DNA of 10,527 nt from an uncultured Rhodobacter sp. (GTDB lineage: Bacteria; Pseudomonadota; Alphaproteobacteria; Rhodobacterales; Rhodobacteraceae), in the NCBI GenBank assembly GCA_937901435.1, contig CALGTJ010000730.1, positions 1-10,527 of the forward strand, in the 5' to 3' direction. This document shows positions 1 to 6,035 of the stretch, piece by piece (the first letter of the stretch is position 1; each line of letters starts with the position of its first letter). The notes under the pieces were generated by a model that did no database searches, was not told where the DNA came from, and worked only from the letters and a program-made list of their open reading frames with translations. The translations under genes were made by a program, and so were the position numbers.

Positions 1-198
1 GGATCACTCTCATACCGCAGCCGCCAACCGACCGTGGTGAATAATCCGGGCTAGGATCCTTGCAAGAGAGCGTGACCGCCTGCGCCAGATCAAGACGCAG
101 AGGGCGCGTCGTCGTAGGGTTTCTTTGATCCGCGTCGATCCGTGCTGCGCGATGCTCTCTCATTAGGTTTATAGCATTGTGCGGGAGGCAAGACGTTT
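1..198. other. Gene-free leader, function not recognised
   Basis: I find no credible coding region on either strand. An imperfect inverted repeat is present: AGAGAGCGT near 66-74 against ATGCTCTCT near 152-160, too far apart to be a simple terminator. A TATAGC at 170-175 resembles a -10 element but has no -35 at 16-18 bases upstream. A good Shine-Dalgarno GGGAGG (183-188) lies 10 bases before the ATG at 199. The first ~60 bases, with GGTGAATAATCCGGGCTAGG at 36-55, vaguely resemble the end of an insertion sequence, but no transposase is visible and I cannot confirm it. Confidence 0.4.
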
Positions 199-924
199 AT
201 GATCGAAGTACAACCCAGCGGCGACCGTGGCATGATAGAGATCCGGATGACGGCCCCGGTTTCTGACAGCGATTATAAAGAGGTGTTGATGCCTGCCATT
301 GACACGGCCATCGCGGGTGGGGATCGCTTGCGCTTGCTGGCCATCATAGAGGCAGGCGTTTCTGATTTTACGCTGGGTGCCATGCTACAGGACGCACGCG
401 TGGGGCTGAAACACTGGCGCGGGTTTGATCGGGTGGCTGTGGTGACCGACAATGGTGCCCTGTCGAGGGCCATAGGGGCCTTTTCCATTTTCATGCCCTG
501 TCCCGTTGCCACCTTCAGAATGAGCGACGCAGAAGACGCACGCCGTTGGCTGCGCGAAAGCCTTGGCAGCCTTCAGCAAGAAGACCTTGGCGACGGTGTG
601 CTTCACGTTTCTCTCTTGGGAAAGCTGGACACCGAGCAATATGAAAACGACATAGAGGATTTGAACAGGTTCTTTGAAGCGCACAAGAAAATCCGGCTTT
701 TGGTCGATCTGCGCGAATTCGACGGCTGGCAGGGTTTTGGCGCACTTCGGGATCACTTTCATCTGGTGCGCGGGCACGCCAACCAAGTCACGCGGGCGGC
801 GATCGTCGGTGACGGCGGGTGGCAAGAGATGGCTGTCCAGATCGGCAAGCGCGTTTTTGGTTTCGAGGCCAAACATTTTTCAGGCGAAGAGTTTGAAAAG
901 GCAAAATCCTGGCTTGTGGTCTGA
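199..924 (+). CDS. Tandem SpoIIAA-like (STAS/SEC14-type) domain protein
   Basis: This 241-residue protein appears to be two copies of the SpoIIAA-like fold (the STAS/SEC14 group, DUF3478 type), about residues 1-119 and 130-241. Family members are usually single-domain, near 120 residues. The second copy has the clearer family pattern: LLVDLREFDGW near 167-177, then RAAIVGDGGWQE and an ending in which FSGEEFEKAKSWL follows the last strand. The first copy has the parallel FDRVAVVTDNGAL and a MSDAEDARRWL ending. There is no signal peptide or membrane segment, so it should be cytoplasmic. The start is set by GGGAGG 10 bases upstream. The gene stands alone, 138 bases ahead of ppaC. The family is poorly characterised; lipid or small hydrophobic ligand binding is only suggested by the fold. 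The family call is fairly sure, the function unknown. Confidence 0.8.
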   Translation: MIEVQPSGDRGMIEIRMTAPVSDSDYKEVLMPAIDTAIAGGDRLRLLAIIEAGVSDFTLGAMLQDARVGLKHWRGFDRVAVVTDNGALSRAIGAFSIFMPCPVATFRMSDAEDARRWLRESLGSLQQEDLGDGVLHVSLLGKLDTEQYENDIEDLNRFFEAHKKIRLLVDLREFDGWQGFGALRDHFHLVRGHANQVTRAAIVGDGGWQEMAVQIGKRVFGFEAKHFSGEEFEKAKSWLVV

Positions 925-999
925 CACCAAGGTGAGAACGGTAGATCCACCAAAGGTATGCAAAAAGCGCAACACTGCAAACCTGAGGCAATCGGTCAA

Positions 1000-1028
1000 G
1001 TGACAAGTGCAGGCGCGCGGCCTATACG
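1000..1028 (+). promoter_or_regulatory. Candidate sigma70 promoter of ppaC
   Basis: GTGACA (1000-1005, five of six to TTGACA) and TATACG (1023-1028, four of six to TATAAT) are separated by exactly 17 bases. Transcription would begin near 1035, about 28 bases before the ATG at 1063. This also argues against an upstream start at 958, which would lie before the promoter. Found by eye, with no experimental support. Confidence 0.5.
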
Positions 1029-1062
1029 GGCGCAAATCTCATGCACCAACGGATCAATTCAT

Positions 1063-1983
1063 ATGACTATCCAAGTTTTCGGCCATAAATCGCCCGACAC
1101 CGACTCCACCGGCTCTCCTATTATTTGGGCTTGGTATTTGAACGAGGTCAAAGGCCAAAAGGCCGAGGCCGTCCTGCTGGGCGAACCCAATACAGAGGCT
1201 GCTTTTGTTCTGACCCGTTGGGATCTGCCCAAGCCAGCAATCATTTCTGACGTTGCGGCTGATGCGCCCGTCGTCATCGTCGACACCAACAACCCGGCAG
1301 AACTGCCCGCCAACATCAATGCGGCGGACATTCAGGCGATCATCGACCACCATAAACTGGTCGGCGGGATCGAAACCAAAGGCCCGATCGACATCACGAT
1401 CCGCCCGCTCGCCTGCACCGCCACCATCATGCATGACCTGATGGGCGATGACGCCGCCAAGATGCCCGATTGGGTCAAGGGCGCAATGCTGTCCTGTATC
1501 CTGTCCGATACGCTGGAATTCCGCAGCCCGACCACGACCGATCATGACACCGCGCTGGCCGTGAAACTGGCGGCAGACCTGGGCCTCGATATCGCCGCCT
1601 ATGCTGCCGAAATGTTCGCCGCGAAATCTGACGTTTCCGCGTTTTCCGAGGCCGAATTGCTGCGCATGGATTCCAAGGAATACTCGGTCGATGGCAAAGG
1701 GTTTCGCGTATCTGTGCTTGAAACCACATCGCCAAAGATGGTGCTGGACCGCAAGGATGCTCTGATGGCCGCCATGCCCGGCGTTGCATCAGAGGACGGT
1801 GCCGATCAGGTTCTGCTGTTCGTCGTGGATATCCTCAACGAAGAGGCCACCATGCTGATCCCCAACGAACTGTCCAAAGCAGTTGCCGAAAAAAGCTTTG
1901 GCGCGACGGTCACTGGCGACACGGTGGTCTTGCCCGGTATCATGAGCCGCAAAAAGCAGATCATCCCAAACCTCAAGGTCTGA
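1063..1983 (+). CDS. ppaC: Manganese-dependent (family II) inorganic pyrophosphatase
   Basis: It hydrolyses pyrophosphate to two phosphates, pulling biosynthetic reactions forward in the cytoplasm. The 306-residue product has the DHH-phosphoesterase signature of family II enzymes: GHKSPDTDS at 7-15 (metal ligands H8, D12, D14), D74 in VDTNN, DHH at 95-97, D149 in LSDTLEFRSPT, and the C-terminal substrate-binding SRKKQ at 295-299. Length matches the usual ~305-310. The reading frame is open back to an ATG at 958, but the extra 35 residues have no family resemblance and precede the promoter candidate, so I use the ATG at 1063. Its ribosome binding site is weak (GGA at 1051-1053). Motif II reads DTN where Bacillus enzymes have DHN. 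A strong terminator follows, so it is probably transcribed alone. It is unrelated to the family I enzyme Ppa. Confidence 0.96.
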   Translation: MTIQVFGHKSPDTDSTGSPIIWAWYLNEVKGQKAEAVLLGEPNTEAAFVLTRWDLPKPAIISDVAADAPVVIVDTNNPAELPANINAADIQAIIDHHKLVGGIETKGPIDITIRPLACTATIMHDLMGDDAAKMPDWVKGAMLSCILSDTLEFRSPTTTDHDTALAVKLAADLGLDIAAYAAEMFAAKSDVSAFSEAELLRMDSKEYSVDGKGFRVSVLETTSPKMVLDRKDALMAAMPGVASEDGADQVLLFVVDILNEEATMLIPNELSKAVAEKSFGATVTGDTVVLPGIMSRKKQIIPNLKV

Positions 1984-1993
1984 TCCAAGTATC

Positions 1994-2025
1994 AGGGGCG
2001 CCCTAATCGGGTGCCCCTTTCTTTT
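1994..2025 (+). terminator. Rho-independent terminator after ppaC
   Basis: A ten-pair stem (1994-2003 with 2009-2018, one G-T wobble) closes a five-base loop, TAATC, and is followed by a T-rich tail, TTTCTTTT. It begins 10 bases after the ppaC stop and ends 23 bases before the next gene, so the HAD hydrolase depends on leaky termination or on a promoter I could not identify. Confidence 0.88.
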
Positions 2026-2048
2026 CGCACTCTCAGGAATGCAGCAAT

Positions 2049-2921
2049 ATGACCCAGATCGTCACGTCCCTCGCCGAGATTTCAGATCGCTATGACGTGG
2101 TCCTCTGCGACCTGTGGGGATGTGTGCACAACGGGCGGCAGGCCTTTCCCGAAGCGATCAAGGCATTGCAGGCCTTCCGCGCAACAGGCGGAACCGTTGT
2201 CATGCTGACAAATGCCCCACGTGCGCGGGCCTATGTGGCGGAACAACTCGACCGGCTTGGCGTGCCGCGCGATGCGTGGGACGTGATCACCACGTCCGGC
2301 GACAGCGCACGCGCTGCGATGTTCAACGGCGCTGTGGGGCAGAAGGTTTATTTTATCGGGTACGAGTCCGATCTGACCTTCTTTGATCCGCTCAATATCG
2401 TCGAGACCCCGCTGGAAATAACCCGTGTTCCCCTGCAAGAGGCAGAGGGGATCGTTTGCTGTGGCCCCGAAGACCCATATGCCGATCCTGCCGTCTACCG
2501 CGCTGATTTCCTCTATGCCAAGCAAATGGGCATGAAACTGCTGTGCGCCAATCCGGATGTCATCGTGGACGTCGGCACAAAACGCCAATGGTGCGCGGGC
2601 GCTCTGGCGCAGCTTTATACCGAGATGGGCGGTCAAAGCCTGTATTTCGGAAAGCCTCACCCGCCAATTTACGACCTCGCCCGCCGCCGCCTTGCCGCGA
2701 TGGGCACAGAAGTCGCGCCGCACCGGATCCTCTGCATTGGCGATGGAATCATCACGGATGTCGCGGGCGCGATGAGCGAAGACCTGGATGCGCTCTTTAT
2801 CACCGGGGGACTGGCCGCAGAGGAAACAAAGACGACCGATCAGCCAGATCCAGAGGCGCTGCGCACCTACCTTGAAAGTAAGTCCTACGATCCTGCGTAT
2901 TCCATCGGCTTTCTACGATAA
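2049..2921 (+). CDS. HAD superfamily class IIA hydrolase, TIGR01459 type
   Basis: This 290-residue protein is a haloacid dehalogenase-like phosphatase of subclass IIA, matching the TIGR01459 group common in alphaproteobacteria. Visible motifs in order: motif I CDLWGCVHNG with nucleophile D21; motif II LTNAPR at 53-58; the IIA cap domain between about 80 and 190; GKPHPPIYDLA with K202; and motif IV GDGIITDVAGA with D232 and D237. Motif I has Trp (W23) where most HAD phosphatases carry the second, acid/base Asp; as far as I know this DxWG form is usual in this group. The substrate is unknown; relatives act on small phosphorylated metabolites such as sugar phosphates, phosphoglycolate or nucleotides. 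AGGAA (2035-2039) lies 9 bases before the ATG. It is cytoplasmic, with no signal peptide. It sits upstream of the MaoC and ribF genes but is separated by 121 bases holding a possible promoter. Confidence 0.9.
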   Translation: MTQIVTSLAEISDRYDVVLCDLWGCVHNGRQAFPEAIKALQAFRATGGTVVMLTNAPRARAYVAEQLDRLGVPRDAWDVITTSGDSARAAMFNGAVGQKVYFIGYESDLTFFDPLNIVETPLEITRVPLQEAEGIVCCGPEDPYADPAVYRADFLYAKQMGMKLLCANPDVIVDVGTKRQWCAGALAQLYTEMGGQSLYFGKPHPPIYDLARRRLAAMGTEVAPHRILCIGDGIITDVAGAMSEDLDALFITGGLAAEETKTTDQPDPEALRTYLESKSYDPAYSIGFLR

Positions 2922-2982
2922 ATCAACAGCGTAACAAAATTACGTTTTGAATGACTTTTTCAATCATTTATTTCTTTCGCAG

Positions 2983-3011
2983 TTGCAGAATCTTTTATCC
3001 CTCGCTATGGT
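2983..3011 (+). promoter_or_regulatory. Possible promoter of the MaoC-ribF-ycgN-ltaE run
   Basis: TTGCAG (2983-2988) and TATGGT (3006-3011) are 17 bases apart, inside an AT-rich stretch (about 2930-3000) that contrasts with the surrounding coding DNA. Transcription would start near 3018, about 25 bases before the ATG at 3043. The match to consensus is only moderate. Confidence 0.35.
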
Positions 3012-3029
3012 TCCTTTGAATACAGCACC

Positions 3030-3033
3030 GGGA
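3030..3033 (+). promoter_or_regulatory. Ribosome binding site deciding the MaoC start
   Basis: GGGA lies 9 bases before the ATG at 3043. The alternative in-frame starts, TTG at 2947 and ATG at 3007, have no comparable site and would precede or overlap the promoter candidate. Confidence 0.45.
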
Positions 3034-3042
3034 TCCAGCGAC

Positions 3043-3486
3043 ATGCTCGACAATTTGCCACGCGGAACAATCTGCATCGAAGACCTCGAAGTCGGCATGA
3101 CCCGCTTTCTGCGCAAACAGGTGACCGACCGTGATATCGACCTGTTTGCAGAGGTTTCTACCGACCGGAACCCTGTCCATCTTGACGACTCCTACGCTAT
3201 GGATACAATTTTCGAGGGGCGTATCGCCCACGGCATGCTGACCGCCTCACTGATTTCTGCGGTGATTGGGGAACAGCTTCCCGGTCATGGCACCGTCTAT
3301 CTGGGTCAGTCCCTGCGTTTCATGGCCCCCGTGCGTCCCGGCGATATGGTCTATGCTGAAGTGAAAGTGCGCGAGATTGACTATTCGCGTCGCCGTGTCA
3401 CCCTTGATTGTCACTGCGCTGTGGGCGATACCATCGTCTTGAAAGGCGACGCGCTGGTTCTGGCGCCCAGCCGGAAATTCGACTGA
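3043..3486 (+). CDS. MaoC-type (R)-specific enoyl-CoA hydratase-like protein
   Basis: This 147-residue single hot-dog-fold protein is in the MaoC/PhaJ dehydratase group, which hydrates trans-2-enoyl-CoA to (R)-3-hydroxyacyl-CoA or runs the reverse. The hydratase-2 motif is clear: FAEVSTDRNPVHLD at 35-48, with catalytic pair D41 and H46 at the five-residue separation known from PhaJ, followed by IAHGM at 61-65. The end, from about 90, is the typical LRFMAPVRPGD segment. The frame is open upstream to a TTG at 2947, but those 32 residues are AT-rich and unlike the family, so I chose the ATG at 3043, which gives normal length. The true substrate is unknown: fatty acid, polyhydroxyalkanoate or amino-acid degradation intermediates are all possible. 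ribF follows 33 bases later on the same strand, suggesting co-transcription. Confidence 0.88.
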   Translation: MLDNLPRGTICIEDLEVGMTRFLRKQVTDRDIDLFAEVSTDRNPVHLDDSYAMDTIFEGRIAHGMLTASLISAVIGEQLPGHGTVYLGQSLRFMAPVRPGDMVYAEVKVREIDYSRRRVTLDCHCAVGDTIVLKGDALVLAPSRKFD

Positions 3487-3491
3487 CCACA

Positions 3492-3515
3492 GGGGCGCGG
3501 CCCCCGGCTTTGGGG
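3492..3515 (+). promoter_or_regulatory. Competing hairpins over the ribF ribosome binding site
   Basis: A C-run (3501-3505) can pair either with the G-run at 3492-3495 (five pairs, GGGGC/GCCCC, loop GCG) or with GGGG at 3512-3515, which is the core of the ribF Shine-Dalgarno. The two structures exclude each other. No T-tract follows, so it is not a terminator. A role in controlling ribF translation is inference only. Confidence 0.3.
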
Positions 3516-3519
3516 AACG

Positions 3520-4461
3520 ATGCGGACCTATACCACCTGGACTGATTTAACCCCTGCGGATCAGGGCGCTGCGGTTGCCATCGGCAATTTCGACGGCGTG
3601 CATATCGGTCATCAGGCGGTGATTGATCTGGCCCGAAATGCTGCCGCACAGACCGGCGCGCCGCTTGGCGTGGTGACCTTTGAACCACACCCAAGGCAGG
3701 TCTTTGCCCCCGACGCCGCCCCATTTCGCCTGATGAACGCGGAAACAAAACGTCACCGCTTGGAAAAGCTGGACGTCGAATGCCTGTATCAACTGCCCTT
3801 CACCACCGACCTGTTCGGGCTGACCGCCGAAGCTTTTGCCAAAGAGGTGATCGTTGATGGTCTCGGCCTGTCGCATGTGGTCGTTGGCGAAGATTTTTGT
3901 TTCGGCAAAGGCCGCCTTGGCACCGCCGCTGATCTGGTCCGCTTTGGGGCGCAGTTCGGCTTTGGTGTGACCCTCGCACAACTGGTGCAAAGCGGCGGCC
4001 AAGAGGTCAGTTCGACAAACATCCGCAACGCTCTTGCCGCGGGAAACCCACGCGAGGCCGCGGCGATGCTGGGTCATTGGCACCGTGTCGACGGAGAGGT
4101 CCTGCACGGCGAAAAACGCGGGCGCGAGCTTGGCTATCCGACGGCGAATATGTCGATCACGGGTCTGCACCCGCCGGCCTATGGGGTCTATGCGGTGAAA
4201 CTCGATGTGCTTTCTGGTCCCCACAAGGGCAGCTATAACGGTGCCGCAAGCCTTGGCGTGCGGCCCATGTTTGGCGAAAATACCGCCAACCTAGAGACCT
4301 ATATCTTCGATTTTGCAGGTGATCTTTACGGAACCCACGTGTCCGTCGCGCTGATCGAGTATTTGAGGCCAGAGATGAAATTTGATGGAGTGGACGGTCT
4401 GATCGCGCAGATGGATCAAGACTGCCAAAAAGCGCGCGATATTTTGGCCCAGATCCCATGA
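3520..4461 (+). CDS. ribF: Bifunctional riboflavin kinase / FAD synthetase
   Basis: RibF phosphorylates riboflavin to FMN and adenylylates FMN to FAD, releasing pyrophosphate; it is essential in most bacteria and cytoplasmic. The 313-residue length is normal. The N-terminal FAD synthetase (nucleotidyltransferase) module, about 1-185, shows GNFDGVHIGH at 22-31, TFEPHPRQ at 53-60, VVGEDFCFGKGRLG at 121-134 and SSTNIR at 164-169. The C-terminal riboflavin kinase module, about 186-308, shows GYPTAN at 205-210 and NLETYIFDF with the likely catalytic base E259. The ATG at 3520 follows GGGGA (3512-3516) by only 3 bases, a tight spacing, and that site lies in a potential hairpin. The gene follows the MaoC gene by 33 bases and overlaps the YcgN-family gene by 4 bases (ATGA). 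I see no FMN riboswitch. Confidence 0.97.
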   Translation: MRTYTTWTDLTPADQGAAVAIGNFDGVHIGHQAVIDLARNAAAQTGAPLGVVTFEPHPRQVFAPDAAPFRLMNAETKRHRLEKLDVECLYQLPFTTDLFGLTAEAFAKEVIVDGLGLSHVVVGEDFCFGKGRLGTAADLVRFGAQFGFGVTLAQLVQSGGQEVSSTNIRNALAAGNPREAAAMLGHWHRVDGEVLHGEKRGRELGYPTANMSITGLHPPAYGVYAVKLDVLSGPHKGSYNGAASLGVRPMFGENTANLETYIFDFAGDLYGTHVSVALIEYLRPEMKFDGVDGLIAQMDQDCQKARDILAQIP

Positions 4462-4925
4462 GCGATCCAATTGATCGCAGCGGGTTGCGCCCAAAATTCT
4501 GGGAGAAAGTCCCTCTCAAGAACATGACGCCCAAAGAGTGGGAGGCGCTTTGCGATGGCTGTGGCAAATGTTGCCTGAACAAGCTGGAAGACCCCGACAC
4601 GCAGGAAATCGCCTTTACCCGCGTCGCTTGTCGCCTGCTGGACGGCGACACCTGCCATTGTGCACAATATGACATTCGCAAGCAGTTCGTGCCCGATTGT
4701 GTGCATCTGACCCCCGGCAATATTGCCAAGGTCGCCTATTGGATGCCGCAAACCTGCGCCTATCGCCTGCTGTACAGTGGCAAGCCGTTGAAAAAATGGC
4801 ACCCGCTGATATCAGGCGATCCGCAAAGCGTGCATGATGCGGGCCAATCTGTGCAAGGTTGGACTGTGCCTGAATTCGAAATTCCCGAAGAAGAATGGGA
4901 AGACCATATAATCGAGGATCTCTGA
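4458..4925 (+). CDS. YcgN-family (UPF0260) cysteine-cluster protein
   Basis: This 155-residue protein belongs to the YcgN/UPF0260 family, part of the wider CxxCxxCC group thought to bind zinc or an iron-sulfur cluster; no activity is established. It has nine cysteines: CDGCGKCC at 32-39 (C32, C35, C38, C39), then C58, C66, C68, C81 and C100, a spacing typical of the family. The start FWEKVPLKNMT at 14-24 and the acidic tail PEFEIPEEEWEDH also fit. There is no signal peptide or membrane segment. Its ATG overlaps the ribF stop as ATGA, indicating translational coupling, and the aldolase gene starts 1 base after its stop. Co-expression with a FAD synthetase makes a redox or cofactor link conceivable, but that is inference. 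Confidence 0.93.
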   Translation: MSDPIDRSGLRPKFWEKVPLKNMTPKEWEALCDGCGKCCLNKLEDPDTQEIAFTRVACRLLDGDTCHCAQYDIRKQFVPDCVHLTPGNIAKVAYWMPQTCAYRLLYSGKPLKKWHPLISGDPQSVHDAGQSVQGWTVPEFEIPEEEWEDHIIEDL

Positions 4926-4926
4926 T

Positions 4927-5979
4927 ATGTTTTTCGCCTCTGACAACAGCTCTCCGGCCCATCCAAAAGTGATGGAGGCGATGATGCACGCCAACGAGGG
5001 CTATATGGGCAGCTACGGCGCTGATCCGATCATGGACGCGGTGCGCGCAAAAATCCGCGAGGTTTTCGAGGCACCAGAGGCCGCCGTCTATCTGGTTTCG
5101 ACCGGGTCCACCGCAAACGCCCTGTCCTTGGCGACCTTTTGCCAGCCTTGGGGCGCAATCTATTGCCACCGAACCGCCCATATCGAAGAGGACGAATGCG
5201 GTGCGCCAGAGTTCTACACGAACGGGGCGAAACTGGTGCTGATCGACGGTGCCGACGGCAAGATGGATGCAGACACACTGCGCCAGACGGTCAAAATGGC
5301 GGCGGGCGGGGGTGTGCACAACGTCCAGCGCGGGATGCTGTCGATCACCAATGTGACAGAGGCAGGTGGCGTCTATACCGTGGCCGAAATTGCAGAGCTT
5401 TGCGCAATCGCCAAGGAATATGACCTGCCCTGCCATCTGGACGGCGCGCGTTTTGCCAATGCGCTGGTCGCCACCAACGCCTCTGCGGCAGAGATGACGT
5501 GGAAGGCGGGCATTGACGTGGTCAGCTTTGGCGGCACCAAGAACGGGCTGCTGGGGGTCGAGGCGGTTGTGATCTTTGATCCCAAAAAGGCGTGGGAATT
5601 CGAGCTCCGGCGCAAGCGCGGTGGGCATCTGTTTTCCAAGCACCGCTACCTCAGCGCGCAGATGCTGGCCTATCTGCAAGACGATCTGTGGCTTAGCATG
5701 GCGCGCAACGCCAACGACATGGGCGCGCGCCTGTCAAACGGAATACTGAAGGTGCCCGGTGCGTCTTTGCTACATCCGACAGAGGCCAATATGGTCTTTG
5801 CCCGCTGGCCGCGCGGGGCTCACAAGGTCGCAAAGGCCGCAGGATCGGCCTATTATTTCTGGCCCTTCACCCAATCGCTTGATGGCCCGGATGACGAAAC
5901 CCTGTCAGCGCGGCTGGTGTGCAGCTGGTGCACGACAGAAAAGAACGTCGATCAGTTTCTTGACCTGCTCACGGCCTGA
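4927..5979 (+). CDS. ltaE: Low-specificity L-threonine aldolase (beta-eliminating lyase family)
   Basis: A PLP-dependent fold-type I enzyme that splits L-threonine or L-allo-threonine into glycine and acetaldehyde, in the cytoplasm. The 350 residues match the family. Visible features: the N-terminal FASDNSSPAHPKVMEAM; the PLP-phosphate loop STGSTANALSL at 58-68; the stacking-histidine region CHRTAHIEEDECGAPEF at 80-96; HLDGARFANAL at 170-180 with D172 (ring nitrogen) and R175; and the Schiff-base lysine K205 in SFGGTKNGLLG. GAGGA (4914-4918) sits 8 bases before the ATG, inside the end of the YcgN-family gene, whose stop is 1 base away. It is the last gene of the run. Related beta-eliminating lyases on other 3-hydroxy amino acids, such as phenylserine aldolase, cannot be told apart by sight, so the exact substrate is uncertain. 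Confidence 0.92.
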   Translation: MFFASDNSSPAHPKVMEAMMHANEGYMGSYGADPIMDAVRAKIREVFEAPEAAVYLVSTGSTANALSLATFCQPWGAIYCHRTAHIEEDECGAPEFYTNGAKLVLIDGADGKMDADTLRQTVKMAAGGGVHNVQRGMLSITNVTEAGGVYTVAEIAELCAIAKEYDLPCHLDGARFANALVATNASAAEMTWKAGIDVVSFGGTKNGLLGVEAVVIFDPKKAWEFELRRKRGGHLFSKHRYLSAQMLAYLQDDLWLSMARNANDMGARLSNGILKVPGASLLHPTEANMVFARWPRGAHKVAKAAGSAYYFWPFTQSLDGPDDETLSARLVCSWCTTEKNVDQFLDLLTA

Positions 5980-5991
5980 GGCCCATCTGTT

Positions 5992-6025
5992 CCGGGTTTG
6001 ATTGGACCGGGTTTGATTGACCCGG
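5992..6025. repeat. Tandem 15-bp repeat with hairpin between convergent genes
   Basis: CCGGGTTTGATTG occurs at 5992-6004 and again at 6007-6019, a 15-base period (14 of 15 identical). The second copy forms a six-pair hairpin, CCGGGT (6007-6012) with ACCCGG (6020-6025), around a seven-base loop. It fills most of the 56 bases between the convergent stops of ltaE and the alpha/beta hydrolase. No T-tract follows on either strand, so if it ends transcription it is not a classical intrinsic terminator. Confidence 0.6.
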
Positions 6026-6035
6026 GACCGTGCCC

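Noticed and set aside
958..1062. N-terminal extension of ppaC from an ATG at 958
   Set aside because: The 35 extra residues do not belong to family II pyrophosphatases, whose GHxxPDTDS motif lies close to the N-terminus, and the candidate promoter lies inside this stretch.
2082..2723. Open frame of 213 codons on the minus strand opposite the HAD hydrolase
   Set aside because: It is a mirror of a well-supported HAD gene and contains no recognisable motif.
2930..2949. Terminator of the HAD gene (CGTAA/TTACG followed by TTTT)
   Set aside because: The stem is only five mostly weak pairs, so it is unlikely to stop transcription; kept only as a possible binding site.
2947..3042. TTG start and N-terminal extension of the MaoC protein
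   Set aside because: It uses a rare start with no ribosome binding site, in AT-rich non-coding-like DNA, giving residues unlike the family.
3492..3515. Terminator between the MaoC gene and ribF
   Set aside because: The G/C stems are not followed by a T-tract, and the genes are closely spaced on one strand.
3487..3519. FMN riboswitch upstream of ribF
   Set aside because: The gap is only 33 bases, far too short for that element, and none of its conserved helices are visible.
3547..4224. Open frame of 225 codons on the minus strand opposite ribF
   Set aside because: ribF is certain on the plus strand, and the antisense translation shows no recognisable domain or ribosome binding site.
4615..5679. 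A long open frame of 354 codons on the minus strand
   Set aside because: It lies opposite the YcgN-family gene and ltaE, both with clear motifs on the plus strand; its translation is rich in His, Arg and Cys with no family signature, typical of a shadow frame in GC-rich DNA.
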